From contig DATLYX010000130.1 in NCBI GenBank assembly GCA_035574295.1, positions 1 to 64,000 of the forward strand: 64,000 nt of DNA, given 5' to 3'. The notes beneath the pieces were generated by a model. It was not told the DNA's origin. It did no database searches and saw only the letters and a program-made list of their open reading frames with translations. The DNA is from PNAI01 sp035574295 (lineage in GTDB: Bacteria > Pseudomonadota > Alphaproteobacteria > Rhizobiales > Xanthobacteraceae). Below are positions 15,983 through 24,796 of this stretch, piece after piece; the first letter of the stretch is position 1, and each line of letters opens with the position of its first letter. Both the position numbers and the translations under genes were made by a program.

Positions 15983-17731
15983 CTATTCCGCAGCCGAGGA
16001 AAGGGCGGCCTCGCGCAGGCGGTAACGCTCGCCTTCGCGCGCAAAGCTGACCTTGCGTCGATGGAACGCATTGAGCGTCGCGCGGTGGCCGATGGACACG
16101 ATGGTGGTCGATTTGAGCCGTTCATTCAGCAGCCGGTAGAGCGCGGATTCGGAAGCCTCGTCGAGCGAGGCGGTGGCCTCGTCGAGGAACAGGACATCCG
16201 GCGACTGCAACAGCGCGCGGGCAATGGCGAGCCGCTGCTGCTCGCCCAGCGACAGCGTCCGGTTCCAGTGGGCTTCCTCGTGCAAGCGCGGCGCAAGCGC
16301 GCCAAGCCCCACGTCGCGCAGTGTGCTCAAGAGCCGGCCATCGTCGAACGCCTCCGCGTGTGCGGGATAGGCGATGGCGGCAGCCAGCGTCCCGATCGGG
16401 AAATAAGGCCGCTGCGGCAAGAGCATCACGCGGGCGTTCTTCGGGATCAGGATGCGGCCGCGGCCGAACGGCCAGATGCCGGCAATGGCGCGGAACAGGG
16501 TCGATTTGCCGGCGCCGCTCGGCCCGGTGACCAGCACGCGCTCGCCCGCGTTCACCACCATATCGTCGCTCGCCAAGAGCGGCTCGCCGGAGGGCAGATG
16601 CACAGCCAAATCATTCCAGGACATCTCGTTGCGGCCGTCGGCCGGAACGACCTCGACCACCGGCGGCGTGCGCGCGACGGTGCGCGCATTCGCCGCCGCT
16701 TGCGCAAACCCGGTGAGCCGCTCGATCACGGCGCGCCATTCGGCGATCTGGCGATAGGCAGTGATGAAGAAGGAGAGCGCGGTCTGCACGCTGTTGAAGG
16801 CGTTGGCGGTGGAAGGTAGGACACCGAGCTGGATCTTGCCGGCAAAGTAGGCGGGGCTGACCACGACGTAGGGAAAAATCACCGACACCTGATTGTAGCC
16901 GGCGGTGAAAAAGGTCAGCTTCTTCACGCGCTGCATGATCTGCAGCCAGTTGCTCACCACGTTGGCGAAGCGGTCGAGCAGGCGCCGCTTCTCCACCGGT
17001 TCGCCGGCGAGCAGCGCGATCTGCTCGGAATTCTCGCGCGTGCGAACGAGGTTGAAACGGAAATCGGCCTCGTAGCGCTGCTGGTTGAAATAGAGCGAAA
17101 TCAGCGGCCAGCCGATCCAATGGGCGCAGAAGGTGCCGACCACTGCGTACACCAGCGCGACCCAAACCAGATAGCCGGGAATGACGAATTCGGCGCCCCA
17201 CAGATATACCGGCGTGGTCGATGAGAGGGTCCAGAGCCGGTAGGTGAAGGCGGCAAGGGTGAGGATCGCATTGAGCAGGCCGAGACCGATGGTCAGGGTC
17301 CTCTCGACGAACATCTGAATGTCTTCGGCGATGCGCTGATCGGGGTTGTCGGCGGCATCGCCGAGCAACTGCATGCGGTAGTGATTGGAGCCGGCCAGCC
17401 AGGTGTCGAGATAAGCACCGGTCATCCAGCGCCGCCAACGGATCTGGAGCCACTGATTGAGATAGAGCTGATAGACCGCAAGCCCGATAAAAGCGCCGGC
17501 GAGCACGCTGAAGATGCCGAGCTCCCAGATGAAGGTATTCCAGTTGCGGTCCTGCAGGGAATTGTAGAAGCGTTCGTACCAGAGATTGAACTGATAATTG
17601 ATCGCAACAATCGCCAGCTCGATCGCGATCACCGCGGCCAGAAGGGCGCGGCCGGCCGCCCGGTCTTCGGAACGAAAGTAGGGCGCGGCGAGCCGCCAGA
17701 TGGTGGCAAGCGTCGTGGCAATACCGGTCAC
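15983..17731 (-). CDS. SbmA/BacA- or YddA-type ABC transporter, permease-ATPase fusion
   Basis: The 582-residue protein has an N-terminal membrane domain of the SbmA/BacA-like type (about six helices, residues 25-330, with YNSLQDRNWNTFIWELG and LNQWLQIRWRRWMTGAYL). A C-terminal ATPase domain follows: Walker A GPSGAGKSTL near 410, signature TLSLGEQQRLAIARALL near 500, Walker B DVLFLDEATASLDE near 525, and the H-loop His in VSIGHR near 557. The fusion matches YddA/vitamin B12-transporter BacA-like exporters. Relatives move peptides, cobalamin or very-long-chain lipids; the substrate is not evident. It is monocistronic and convergent with the porin gene. Confidence 0.85.
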   Translation of the reverse strand: MTGIATTLATIWRLAAPYFRSEDRAAGRALLAAVIAIELAIVAINYQFNLWYERFYNSLQDRNWNTFIWELGIFSVLAGAFIGLAVYQLYLNQWLQIRWRRWMTGAYLDTWLAGSNHYRMQLLGDAADNPDQRIAEDIQMFVERTLTIGLGLLNAILTLAAFTYRLWTLSSTTPVYLWGAEFVIPGYLVWVALVYAVVGTFCAHWIGWPLISLYFNQQRYEADFRFNLVRTRENSEQIALLAGEPVEKRRLLDRFANVVSNWLQIMQRVKKLTFFTAGYNQVSVIFPYVVVSPAYFAGKIQLGVLPSTANAFNSVQTALSFFITAYRQIAEWRAVIERLTGFAQAAANARTVARTPPVVEVVPADGRNEMSWNDLAVHLPSGEPLLASDDMVVNAGERVLVTGPSGAGKSTLFRAIAGIWPFGRGRILIPKNARVMLLPQRPYFPIGTLAAAIAYPAHAEAFDDGRLLSTLRDVGLGALAPRLHEEAHWNRTLSLGEQQRLAIARALLQSPDVLFLDEATASLDEASESALYRLLNERLKSTTIVSIGHRATLNAFHRRKVSFAREGERYRLREAALSSAAE

Positions 17732-18035
17732 GGGCTGTTCTCCTTTGGGCGAGTAGGACGCTGCTGCGCGACATGGCGGCGCAGCGGCGGCGGATCACAT
17801 AGACTTGAACTGTTGTGCAGGTCGAATCTCTCCCAACCGAAGGGTAGCAGGTCCGGTCCCCTCAGTTGCGCGGGCGGCTACACGAATGAAATGGCGAGAA
17901 AGCCGGGGCCCTGCGCCGGCGTCGGCCCTGCGACAGTTCGACCAAGGGTGTGCCCGGGGGGTTATCGGCCTGGAAGGCTTCGGGTTCCAGGGCCCCAAAC
18001 AAGACTTGTGAAATGTGGCCAATCCGGCCAAACTG
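17732..18035. other. Gene-free divergent region before the TRAP operon
   Basis: This region separates the ABC transporter and the TRAP operon, which diverge. No coding frame with family similarity is visible. It should contain both promoters; I could not place convincing -35/-10 boxes. Its right end is the palindrome at 18036-18057. Confidence 0.35.
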
Positions 18036-18057
18036 GTTATAACAACGTTGGAATAAC
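18036..18057. promoter_or_regulatory. 22-base imperfect palindrome upstream of the TRAP operon
   Basis: GTTATAACAAC meets GTTGGAATAAC about 81 bases before the TRAP start; 9 of 11 positions pair. The size and position suit an operator for a dimeric repressor or activator of the transporter genes. No regulator gene is adjacent. Confidence 0.4.
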
Positions 18058-18137
18058 AGGTCTGATCCGACGTTAGTGGTACCAGGACGGCAGGCCAGGG
18101 CTTGCCGCAGTCTCACAACCCAGGGAGGGTAATACCC

Positions 18138-19256
18138 ATGACCAAGACTCCTGAAAAAACGAAAGCGACCCGCCGGAAATTCTTGCTGGCGGCGGGTGCT
18201 GGCGGCGCAGCAGCCGTTGCCATGCCGCAAATCTCGCGCGCGCAGACGGTCACATGGAAGTACCAGTCGACTTGGCCGACCAAGGATATTTTCCATGAGT
18301 TCGCCGCCGACTATGCCAAGAAGGTCAACGATATGAGCGGCGGGCGACTGAGACTGGACCTGCTGCCGGCGGGTGCGGTCGTGCCGGCGTTCCAGATGTC
18401 GGACGCCGTGCATTCAGGGGTTCTCGACGGCGGTCACGGCGTGTGCGCGTACTGGTACGGCAAGCACAAGGCCTATTCGCTGTTCGGCACGCCGCCTTCG
18501 TACGGGTGGGACGCGCACGGCATGCTGGCGTGGTTCTATGTCGGCGGCGGCGAGGCGCTCTACAAAGAGCTCGTGAACGACATCCTCAAGCTGAACCTCG
18601 TGGGCTTCTTGTACTTCCCGATGCCGACCCAGCCGCTCGGATGGTTCAAGAAGGAAATCACCAGCGGTGCCGACTTCAAGGGCATGAAGTACCGCACCGT
18701 CGGTCTCTCGGCCGACCTGTTCAGAGAGCTTGGCGCTTCCGTCACGATCCTGCCGGGCGGCGAAATCGTGCCGGCGCTCGATCGCGGCCTGATCGACGGC
18801 GCCGAGTTCAACAACCCGTCGTCCGACATCCTGCTCGGCTTCCCGGACGTGTCGAAAATCTACATGATGGGCAGCCACCATCAGCAGGCCGAGTGCTTCG
18901 AGGTGATCTTCAACAAGACCAAGTTCGACGCGCTGCCGGCGGAGCTGAAGGCAATCCTGCGCAACGCCGCCCATGCGGCCTCGGCTGATCAATACTACAC
19001 AGCCTACGACCGCTATACGAAGGACTTCGAGGCGATCAAGGCGAGAGGCGTGCGGATCGTCAAGACCGGCGACAAGGTCCTCAACGATCAGCTCAACGTC
19101 TGGAAGAAGATCGTGGCCGACCAATCGAAGGACCCGTTCTTCAAGAAAGTGGTCGATTCGCAGTTGGCCTGGGTCAAGCGTACCCAAGCCTACCTCAACA
19201 CCAACAACCTTGACAGCAACGCGCTGAATGCGGCGTACAAGTATTGGTTCGGCTAA
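18138..19256 (+). CDS. TRAP transporter substrate-binding protein (DctP family)
   Basis: The 372-residue periplasmic receptor has a twin-arginine signal (ATRRKFLLAAGAGG, residues 9-22, then ISRAQT cleavage). The mature part shows the DctP fold: a strand-rich start VTWKYQSTWPTKD, GMKYRTVGLSADLFRELGAS near 190 with the Arg that usually binds the substrate carboxylate, and ALDRGLIDGAEFNNP near 220. The length and the WYGKHKAYSLF segment recall the TakP/2-oxo-acid branch, so a monocarboxylate or 2-oxo acid is plausible but unproven. ATG 18138 has ggagggt 8 bases upstream; an in-frame earlier start would mask the Tat signal. DctQ and DctM genes follow. Confidence 0.88.
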   Translation: MTKTPEKTKATRRKFLLAAGAGGAAAVAMPQISRAQTVTWKYQSTWPTKDIFHEFAADYAKKVNDMSGGRLRLDLLPAGAVVPAFQMSDAVHSGVLDGGHGVCAYWYGKHKAYSLFGTPPSYGWDAHGMLAWFYVGGGEALYKELVNDILKLNLVGFLYFPMPTQPLGWFKKEITSGADFKGMKYRTVGLSADLFRELGASVTILPGGEIVPALDRGLIDGAEFNNPSSDILLGFPDVSKIYMMGSHHQQAECFEVIFNKTKFDALPAELKAILRNAAHAASADQYYTAYDRYTKDFEAIKARGVRIVKTGDKVLNDQLNVWKKIVADQSKDPFFKKVVDSQLAWVKRTQAYLNTNNLDSNALNAAYKYWFG

Positions 19257-19371
19257 CAGTCGCACGTGACGGCCAGGATCCGCGCGGGAGGGTGATTGCC
19301 CCCGCGCGGGTCTGGTTCCTTCGACAAATCTCCCATACAAGAAGGCGGGACTTAAGGCGCCGGGGGGAGCC

Positions 19372-19992
19372 ATGGATCGCTTATTGCTGCTTGTGGATGA
19401 GATCAGCACCTGGGTCGGCAAGACCGCGGGGTGGTGCATCTTAATTCTGACATTGACCACAAGTTACGAAGTGTTCATGCGGTACATTTTCCTGGCGCCG
19501 ACCGCATGGGCGTTCGATGCGAGCTATATGCTTTATGGAACGCTGTTCATGCTGGCGGGGGCCTACACGCTTTCCCGCAATGGGCATGTGCGGGGCGATT
19601 TCATCTACCGCTCGTGGGCGCCGGCCAAGCAGGCCAAGTGGGACCTCGTCCTCTACATCCTCTTCTTCTTTCCGGGGATGATCGCATTTGTCTACGCAGG
19701 GTACGGATACGCAAAACTTTCATGGTTGACGAACGAACATTCCTCGGCGAGCCCATTTGGGCCGCCGGTGTATCACTACAAGACGTTGATTCCGATTACC
19801 GGCGTGCTGATGGTCATGCAGGGCGCGGTCGAGGTGATCCGCTGCATCAAGTGCATCCAGACCGGCGAGTGGCCGAAACGGCTGCATGACGTCGAAGAAC
19901 TGGAGAAGGTGGTGCTGGAAAAGGCCGAGCACGGCGAAATCCAAGTCGTCAAAGAGCTGGAAGAGCTCGGCGTGCGCAAAGGGAACATCTGA
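19372..19992 (+). CDS. TRAP transporter small permease (DctQ)
   Basis: The 206-residue protein has the four membrane helices of DctQ subunits (roughly residues 18-40, 50-70, 90-112 and 138-158). The conserved linker motif DASYMLYGTLFMLAGAYTL lies between helices 2 and 3, and NGHVRGDFIYR follows. A charged C-terminal tail of about 45 residues (EELEKVVLEKAEHGE) is longer than usual and may be a coiled coil. It bridges receptor and large permease. The stop overlaps the ATG of dctM by one base, so translation is coupled. A ggggggagcc ribosome-binding site precedes the start. Confidence 0.87.
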   Translation: MDRLLLLVDEISTWVGKTAGWCILILTLTTSYEVFMRYIFLAPTAWAFDASYMLYGTLFMLAGAYTLSRNGHVRGDFIYRSWAPAKQAKWDLVLYILFFFPGMIAFVYAGYGYAKLSWLTNEHSSASPFGPPVYHYKTLIPITGVLMVMQGAVEVIRCIKCIQTGEWPKRLHDVEELEKVVLEKAEHGEIQVVKELEELGVRKGNI

Positions 19993-21497
19993 TGTTCGGA
20001 TGGGGCAATCCCGAACTCGGCGTCCTGATGCTCGCCCTGTTCGTCGTCTGCATCATGTTCGGTTTCCCGATCGCGTTCACGCTGATGGCGCTGGGCGTCT
20101 TCTTCGGCTACTTCGCGATGGGAGATCTGATCTTCAATCTGCTGGTCCAGCGCACCTATTCGGTGATGACCAATGACGTGCTGATCTCGATCCCGTTGTT
20201 CGTGTTCATGGGATACATCATCGAGCGCGCCAACATTCTCGATCGCCTGTTCCGTTCGCTGCAGCTCGCCGCCGGCCCCATGCCGGCGTCGCTGGCGATC
20301 GCGACGCTCGCGACCTGCGCGATTTTCGCCACTGCGACCGGCATCGTCGGCGCGGTGGTCACGTTGATGGGCCTGCTCGCCTATCCGGCCATGCTGCGGG
20401 CCGGATACGACCCGAAACTCTCGGCCGGCGTGATTTGCGCCGGCGGCTGTCTCGGCATCCTGATCCCGCCGAGCGTGATGCTGATCCTGTACGGCGCCAC
20501 CGCCGGCGTGTCGGTGGTCAAGCTCTACGCCGGGGCGTTCTTTCCCGGGATCATGCTGGCCGGCCTCTACATGCTCTACACAAGCGTCATGGCGCTGCTC
20601 AATCCGAAGCTCGCGCCGCAGTTGCCGCCGGAAGACCGCAACGTCCCGCTCACGACCGTATTGATGGCGCTGCTGACATCATTTGCGCCGCTTGCCGGAC
20701 TGATCGCCGCTGCGCTCGGGTCGATCATCTTCGGTCTGGCGACGCCGTCGGAAGCTGCCGCCATGGGCTCGCTCGGCGCGATCCTTCTGACCATCGGCTA
20801 TGCCGCCGATTATTCAAAGCCCCGCAATCTCTGGATTGTACGCACTTACGGCGTTCTGGCCGGCGCCTTCGTGGTTTATCTGATCGTGGCGGCGATCACC
20901 CATGTCGAAGTCGATCGCTACGGTGTGGGCGCGGCTTTGTTCGTCACGCTGATCGTCGGACTGGCACTCCTCCCCGGTACGAAATTCAGTTTTGTGCAAC
21001 TGAAGGAATCGGTCTTTCTCACCGCGCGCACCACAGCGATGGTGTGCTGGCTGTTCATCGGCTCGTTCACATTCTCCGCGGTGTTTGCCTATCTCGGCGG
21101 GCACGAACCGATCGAACGTTTTGTCACCGCGCTCAATCTCAGTACCACTGGGTTCATGATCCTGTCGCAGGTGATCATCTTCATTCTGGGCTGGCCGCTC
21201 GAGTGGACGGAAATCATCGTCATCTTCATGCCGATCTTTCTGCCGCTGTTGAAAACCTTCAACGTGGATCCGTTGTTCTTCGGCCTTTTGGTGGCCTTGA
21301 ACATCCAGACTTCGTTCCTCTCGCCGCCGGTGGCAATGGCGCCGTTCTATCTGAAGGGCGTGGCGCCGAGCTGGGTGAACATCAACGATATTTTCCGCGG
21401 CGTTTTGCCGTTCATGCTGATCGTCGTGATTTGCATGATCATGCTGTATACATTCCCGCAGATCGGCTTGTGGCTGCCGAACCAGCTCTATCGTTAG
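19992..21497 (+). CDS. TRAP transporter large permease (DctM)
   Basis: The 501-residue protein is the Na+- or H+-coupled transport subunit, with about 12-13 membrane helices. Typical DctM segments include FPIAFTLMALGVFFGYFAMG, GIVGAVVTLMGLLAYPAML, AGVICAGGCLGILIPPSVML (the conserved GxLGxLIPPS motif) and FLSPPVAMAPFYLKGVAP near the end. At 501 residues it is longer than the usual ~430, because of an extra segment around residues 275-320 (TYGVLAGAFVVYLIVAAITH). Translation is coupled to dctQ. The substrate follows from the receptor and is not known. Confidence 0.9.
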   Translation: MFGWGNPELGVLMLALFVVCIMFGFPIAFTLMALGVFFGYFAMGDLIFNLLVQRTYSVMTNDVLISIPLFVFMGYIIERANILDRLFRSLQLAAGPMPASLAIATLATCAIFATATGIVGAVVTLMGLLAYPAMLRAGYDPKLSAGVICAGGCLGILIPPSVMLILYGATAGVSVVKLYAGAFFPGIMLAGLYMLYTSVMALLNPKLAPQLPPEDRNVPLTTVLMALLTSFAPLAGLIAAALGSIIFGLATPSEAAAMGSLGAILLTIGYAADYSKPRNLWIVRTYGVLAGAFVVYLIVAAITHVEVDRYGVGAALFVTLIVGLALLPGTKFSFVQLKESVFLTARTTAMVCWLFIGSFTFSAVFAYLGGHEPIERFVTALNLSTTGFMILSQVIIFILGWPLEWTEIIVIFMPIFLPLLKTFNVDPLFFGLLVALNIQTSFLSPPVAMAPFYLKGVAPSWVNINDIFRGVLPFMLIVVICMIMLYTFPQIGLWLPNQLYR

Positions 21498-21513
21498 GTC
21501 GAGACGAAATCCC

Positions 21514-21714
21514 ATGCTGCTGGCGATCATCGGTCTGTCGGTGTTGATCCTGACGCTGATGGTATTCCTGGCGCTGCGGCCGCGCGAGGGCCGGCTGCAC
21601 CGCTGGGCCAATACCGAGATCGAGCCCTATATCAGCGTGGCCATCTGCGCTGGCGTCGCCTTGGGGTTCACCATGCTGCTTTCGGGGGTGCTCAATCTTC
21701 TGGGTGCGTCTTAA
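21514..21714 (+). CDS. Small membrane protein in the TRAP operon
   Basis: A 66-residue reading frame starts 16 bases after dctM on the same strand. It predicts two membrane helices (MLLAIIGLSVLILTLMVFLA at residues 1-20 and VAICAGVALGFTMLLSGVL around 43-61), joined by a basic loop LRPREGRLHRWANTE. I do not recognise a named family. The close spacing and hydrophobic, evenly coding sequence make it a likely real gene and possibly an accessory to the transporter. A spurious frame remains possible, as the ribosome-binding site (gtcgagacg) is weak. Confidence 0.5.
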   Translation: MLLAIIGLSVLILTLMVFLALRPREGRLHRWANTEIEPYISVAICAGVALGFTMLLSGVLNLLGAS

Positions 21715-21795
21715 GCCCCGTAAACGTGGACCGCGCAGGACAGCAAAGGCGCCGCTCCGGCCGGGGCGGCACCGTCGTCTCGGCAACATGCAGCG

Positions 21796-22671
21796 TCAGG
21801 AGGCCCGGGGCGGGGTGCCCAGCGTCTCCTTGAAGAAGGCCACGGTGCGGCTGAAGGCCAGTTCGGCTGCCGCCTTGTTGTAGCGGGCGGCGCCGGTGTC
21901 GTTGTTGAAGGCGTGCTGCGTGCCGGGATAATGGTAGATGGTGTATCGCTTGTTGTTGGCTTTCAGCGCCGCCTCGTAGGCGGCGATCCCCGCGTTCACA
22001 CCGGCGTCGTGCTCCGCATAGTGCAGCAAGAGCGGCGCCTTGATCCTCGGCACCTGGTCGGCGGGAACCTGCCGGCCGTAATAGGCGACGCCGGCGTCGA
22101 GCTCTTCGCTCGCCACCGCAAGACGGTTGACCATCAGCCCGCCGAAGCAGAAGCCGACTGCGCCGACCTTGCCAGTGGATTCGGGGTGCTTCTTCAGGAA
22201 TGAGACCGCGGCAACCAGAGCAACCACCGCATCGTCCTGGTTCATCTTGGTGTGCAGTTCACGGGCGGCGTCTTCGCTCGGCGGCGTTCCGCCAACGAGC
22301 GACAGCAGATCGACCGCATAGCCGAGGAAGCCTTCCAGGGCGAAGCGCCGCGCCACGTCCTCCAGATGCGGGTTGAGGCCGCGGTTCTCGTGGATCACCA
22401 GCACCGCGGGTCGCTTCCCCTTGGCCTGGGCGCGGACGAGGTAGCCGTTGATCCTGCCCTTCGGCGAGTCGTAGGAGACACGCTCGGGGACCAGCCGCGC
22501 GTCGTTGGGATCGACGATCGCGGCCTGTGCATAGTTGTTCTCCAACAGCGGCAGGAGCGCGGCGGCGGTTGCCGTGGAGCCGACAAGGGCGGCAAGGCGG
22601 TCAAGAAATTCGCGGCGGTGCATGCCGCCGTGGGTGAAAGTGTCGTACAGGTCGATGATGCGCTGGTCCAT
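21796..22671 (-). CDS. Dienelactone hydrolase family protein with Tat signal
   Basis: The 291-residue alpha/beta hydrolase has the dienelactone-hydrolase triad: nucleophile Cys in GFCFGG near residue 152, Asp in HYAEHDAGV near 205, His in PGTQHAFNN near 238. An N-terminal MHRREFLDRLAALVGSTATA (about residues 17-36) looks like a twin-arginine signal, so the enzyme is probably periplasmic, unlike classic cytosolic ClcD. GGAGGAAGAC precedes ATG 22671, which decides the start over an in-frame codon 8 residues upstream. It diverges from another Tat-signal enzyme gene across 122 bases. The natural lactone or ester is unknown. Confidence 0.82.
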   Translation of the reverse strand: MDQRIIDLYDTFTHGGMHRREFLDRLAALVGSTATAAALLPLLENNYAQAAIVDPNDARLVPERVSYDSPKGRINGYLVRAQAKGKRPAVLVIHENRGLNPHLEDVARRFALEGFLGYAVDLLSLVGGTPPSEDAARELHTKMNQDDAVVALVAAVSFLKKHPESTGKVGAVGFCFGGLMVNRLAVASEELDAGVAYYGRQVPADQVPRIKAPLLLHYAEHDAGVNAGIAAYEAALKANNKRYTIYHYPGTQHAFNNDTGAARYNKAAAELAFSRTVAFFKETLGTPPRAS

Positions 22672-22793
22672 GTCTTCCTCCCGGGTGGACAACACCTAAA
22701 CACCGGGCCCGGCTCCGTATTCTTTGCCGGCGGCAGGCGGTCCGCCGCGGTGGTCGGCGTCGTGGACAAGGCTAGACAGGGTATAACCGCACC

Positions 22794-24650
22794 ATGACGA
22801 TACGACGGCGCGATTTCCTCAACGGCGTAGCTCTGACCATTGCCGCCGGGCTCACGCCCGCGGCGCAGCTTGGTGCGGCGCAGGTGCCGGGACGATATCC
22901 GCCGACGCGCTCGGGTCTGCGCGGGGCGCATAAAGGCTCGTTCGAGGTGGCGCATGCGCTGGCACGCGAAGGTCGCCGCTATGCAGTCGAGCGAGCGCCG
23001 ATCGAGGAGCGATACGATCTCGTGGTCGTGGGCGCCGGCATCAGCGGACTTGCGGCGGCCTGGTACTACCGGCGGGCACGGCCTGAGGCGCGCATTCTGG
23101 TGCTCGACAACCACGACGATTTCGGCGGCCACGCCAAGCGCAACGAATTCACCTTCGGCGGCCGCCGCATCATCGGTTATGGCGGCAGCCAATCGCTGCA
23201 ATCGCCGCGCTCGCTGTGGAGCCCGGTCGCAAAGCAGATGCTGCGCGATCTGAAAGTGGATGTCGGACGCTTCGACACCGCCTTCGACCGCAAGCTCTAT
23301 TCCTCGCTCGATCTGTCGCGCGGGGTGTTCTTCAACCGCGAAGCGTTCGGCCGCGATGTCCTGGTGCCAGGCGAGGCACCGCGCGCCAATCCCGATGCAG
23401 TGCCGCAGGGGCTGAGCAATACCAAGCCGATCGAAGATCTTGTTGCAGCATTTCCGTTCACGGAGGACAGCAAGGCGCAGCTGCTTGCGCTTTATGCGGG
23501 CAAGCGCGATCCGCTCGCCGGCAAGACGATCGAGGAGAAAAAGGAGATCCTCAAACGAACGAGTTACCGGGAGTTTCTCATCAAAATCTGCGGCTGCAGT
23601 GCGGAAGTGGCCAATTATTTCCAGGGGCGCACGCTCGGCTTTTTCGGCCTCGGCGCCGATGCGGTGCCGGCGGCGGATGCACGCGAGCTCGGCTATCCCG
23701 GCTTTGCCGGGCTCAATCTGCCGAAGGACACGAGCGCGGCCTGGAGCGAGCCGTACATCTACCACTTCCCCGACGGCAATGCGGCGATTGCCCGGCTCCT
23801 GGTGCGGTCGCTGATCCCGGAGGTCGCGGCGGGGCGCGACATGGAGGACATCGTGCGCGCCCGCTTCGACTACGGCAAGCTCGACCGCCGCGGGCAGAAC
23901 GTGCGCATCCGGCTCGATTCAACTTGTGTCGACGTGCGCCATGCCCGCAACGCGGTGCAGGTGGCGTATGTGCGCGACGGAACGTTGCATCGCGTGGCGG
24001 CGCGGCACGCGGTGCTCGCCTGCTTTCACATGATGATCCCGTACCTGATGCCGGAATTGCCGGCCGAGCAGCGCGCGGCCTTGGCGCAGAACGTGAAGGC
24101 GCCGATCGTCTATACCAACGTGCTGGTGCGCAACTGGCGCGCGTTCGTGACTCTGAAGGTGCACCTGATCACGGCGCCGATGGGGTTCCATCATCTGGTG
24201 GCGCTGGATTTTCCGGTGAGCCTTGGCGGCTATCGGCATTCCCGCTCGCCAGACGAGCCCATCCTTCTGCACCTTGCGCACGTGCCCGGCGCGCCCAATT
24301 CCGGGCTCGATGCGCGGGCGCAATACCGCGCCGGCCAGCACAGGCTCTATGTCATGACGTTTGCGGATTTCGAGGCGCGCATCCGCGACGATCTCGACCG
24401 GATGCTCGGCCCGGGCGGTTTTTCCAGCGCGCGCGACATTGCCGCGATCACGGTGAACCGCTGGCCACACGGCTATTCTTACGTGGCCAACTCCCTGTTC
24501 GATCCTGACGACTACGAGGAGCGCGTGCTCAAGCGCGCGCGACAGCGGGTCGGCCGGGTGGCGATCGCCAACACCGATGCCGGCGGCGACGCCTGGGTGC
24601 ACTACGCCATCGATCAGGCGGAGCGGGCGGTGCGCGAGCTGGTCAGTTAG
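22794..24650 (+). CDS. FAD-dependent oxidoreductase, spermidine-dehydrogenase-like
   Basis: The 618-residue flavoprotein opens with a Tat-type signal (MTIRRRDFLNGVALTIAAGL). The FAD-binding GxGxxG motif DLVVVGAGISGLAAAWYYRR lies near residue 80, with an acidic ribose-binding turn in ILVLDNHDDFGGHAKRNEF. GLRGAHKGSFEVAHALA, the length of about 620 and the GYGGSQSLQSP segment resemble the Pseudomonas SpdH spermidine dehydrogenase group, from memory. It would oxidise a polyamine or similar amine in the periplasm. The C-terminus AIANTDAGGDAWVHYAIDQA is the second FAD-contact region. Many genomes call this simply NAD(P)-binding protein; the substrate is unproven. Confidence 0.7.
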   Translation: MTIRRRDFLNGVALTIAAGLTPAAQLGAAQVPGRYPPTRSGLRGAHKGSFEVAHALAREGRRYAVERAPIEERYDLVVVGAGISGLAAAWYYRRARPEARILVLDNHDDFGGHAKRNEFTFGGRRIIGYGGSQSLQSPRSLWSPVAKQMLRDLKVDVGRFDTAFDRKLYSSLDLSRGVFFNREAFGRDVLVPGEAPRANPDAVPQGLSNTKPIEDLVAAFPFTEDSKAQLLALYAGKRDPLAGKTIEEKKEILKRTSYREFLIKICGCSAEVANYFQGRTLGFFGLGADAVPAADARELGYPGFAGLNLPKDTSAAWSEPYIYHFPDGNAAIARLLVRSLIPEVAAGRDMEDIVRARFDYGKLDRRGQNVRIRLDSTCVDVRHARNAVQVAYVRDGTLHRVAARHAVLACFHMMIPYLMPELPAEQRAALAQNVKAPIVYTNVLVRNWRAFVTLKVHLITAPMGFHHLVALDFPVSLGGYRHSRSPDEPILLHLAHVPGAPNSGLDARAQYRAGQHRLYVMTFADFEARIRDDLDRMLGPGGFSSARDIAAITVNRWPHGYSYVANSLFDPDDYEERVLKRARQRVGRVAIANTDAGGDAWVHYAIDQAERAVRELVS

Positions 24651-24696
24651 GCGAAAAGGGGGTGGCGCCTTTTGGCAATTCGTCAAATCACTGTAG

Positions 24697-24793
24697 CCGT
24701 CGTCCTGAGGCGCGCGCGAAGCGAGCCGCGAAAGACGACAACGTCCGTCACCCTTGGAGACCCGCCTTCGGCGGGCGCCTCAGGGTGACGGAT
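24697..24793. repeat. Convergent-end palindromes, possible bidirectional terminator
   Basis: Two stem-loops of the gtcatcc type follow each other. The second is strong: ccgtcaccct (24745-24754) pairs perfectly with agggtgacgg (24782-24791), and cccgcc-ttcg-gcggg forms an inner stem. It lies between the 3' ends of the flavoprotein and groEL, so it may terminate both transcripts. Confidence 0.6.
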
Positions 24794-24796
24794 CGA

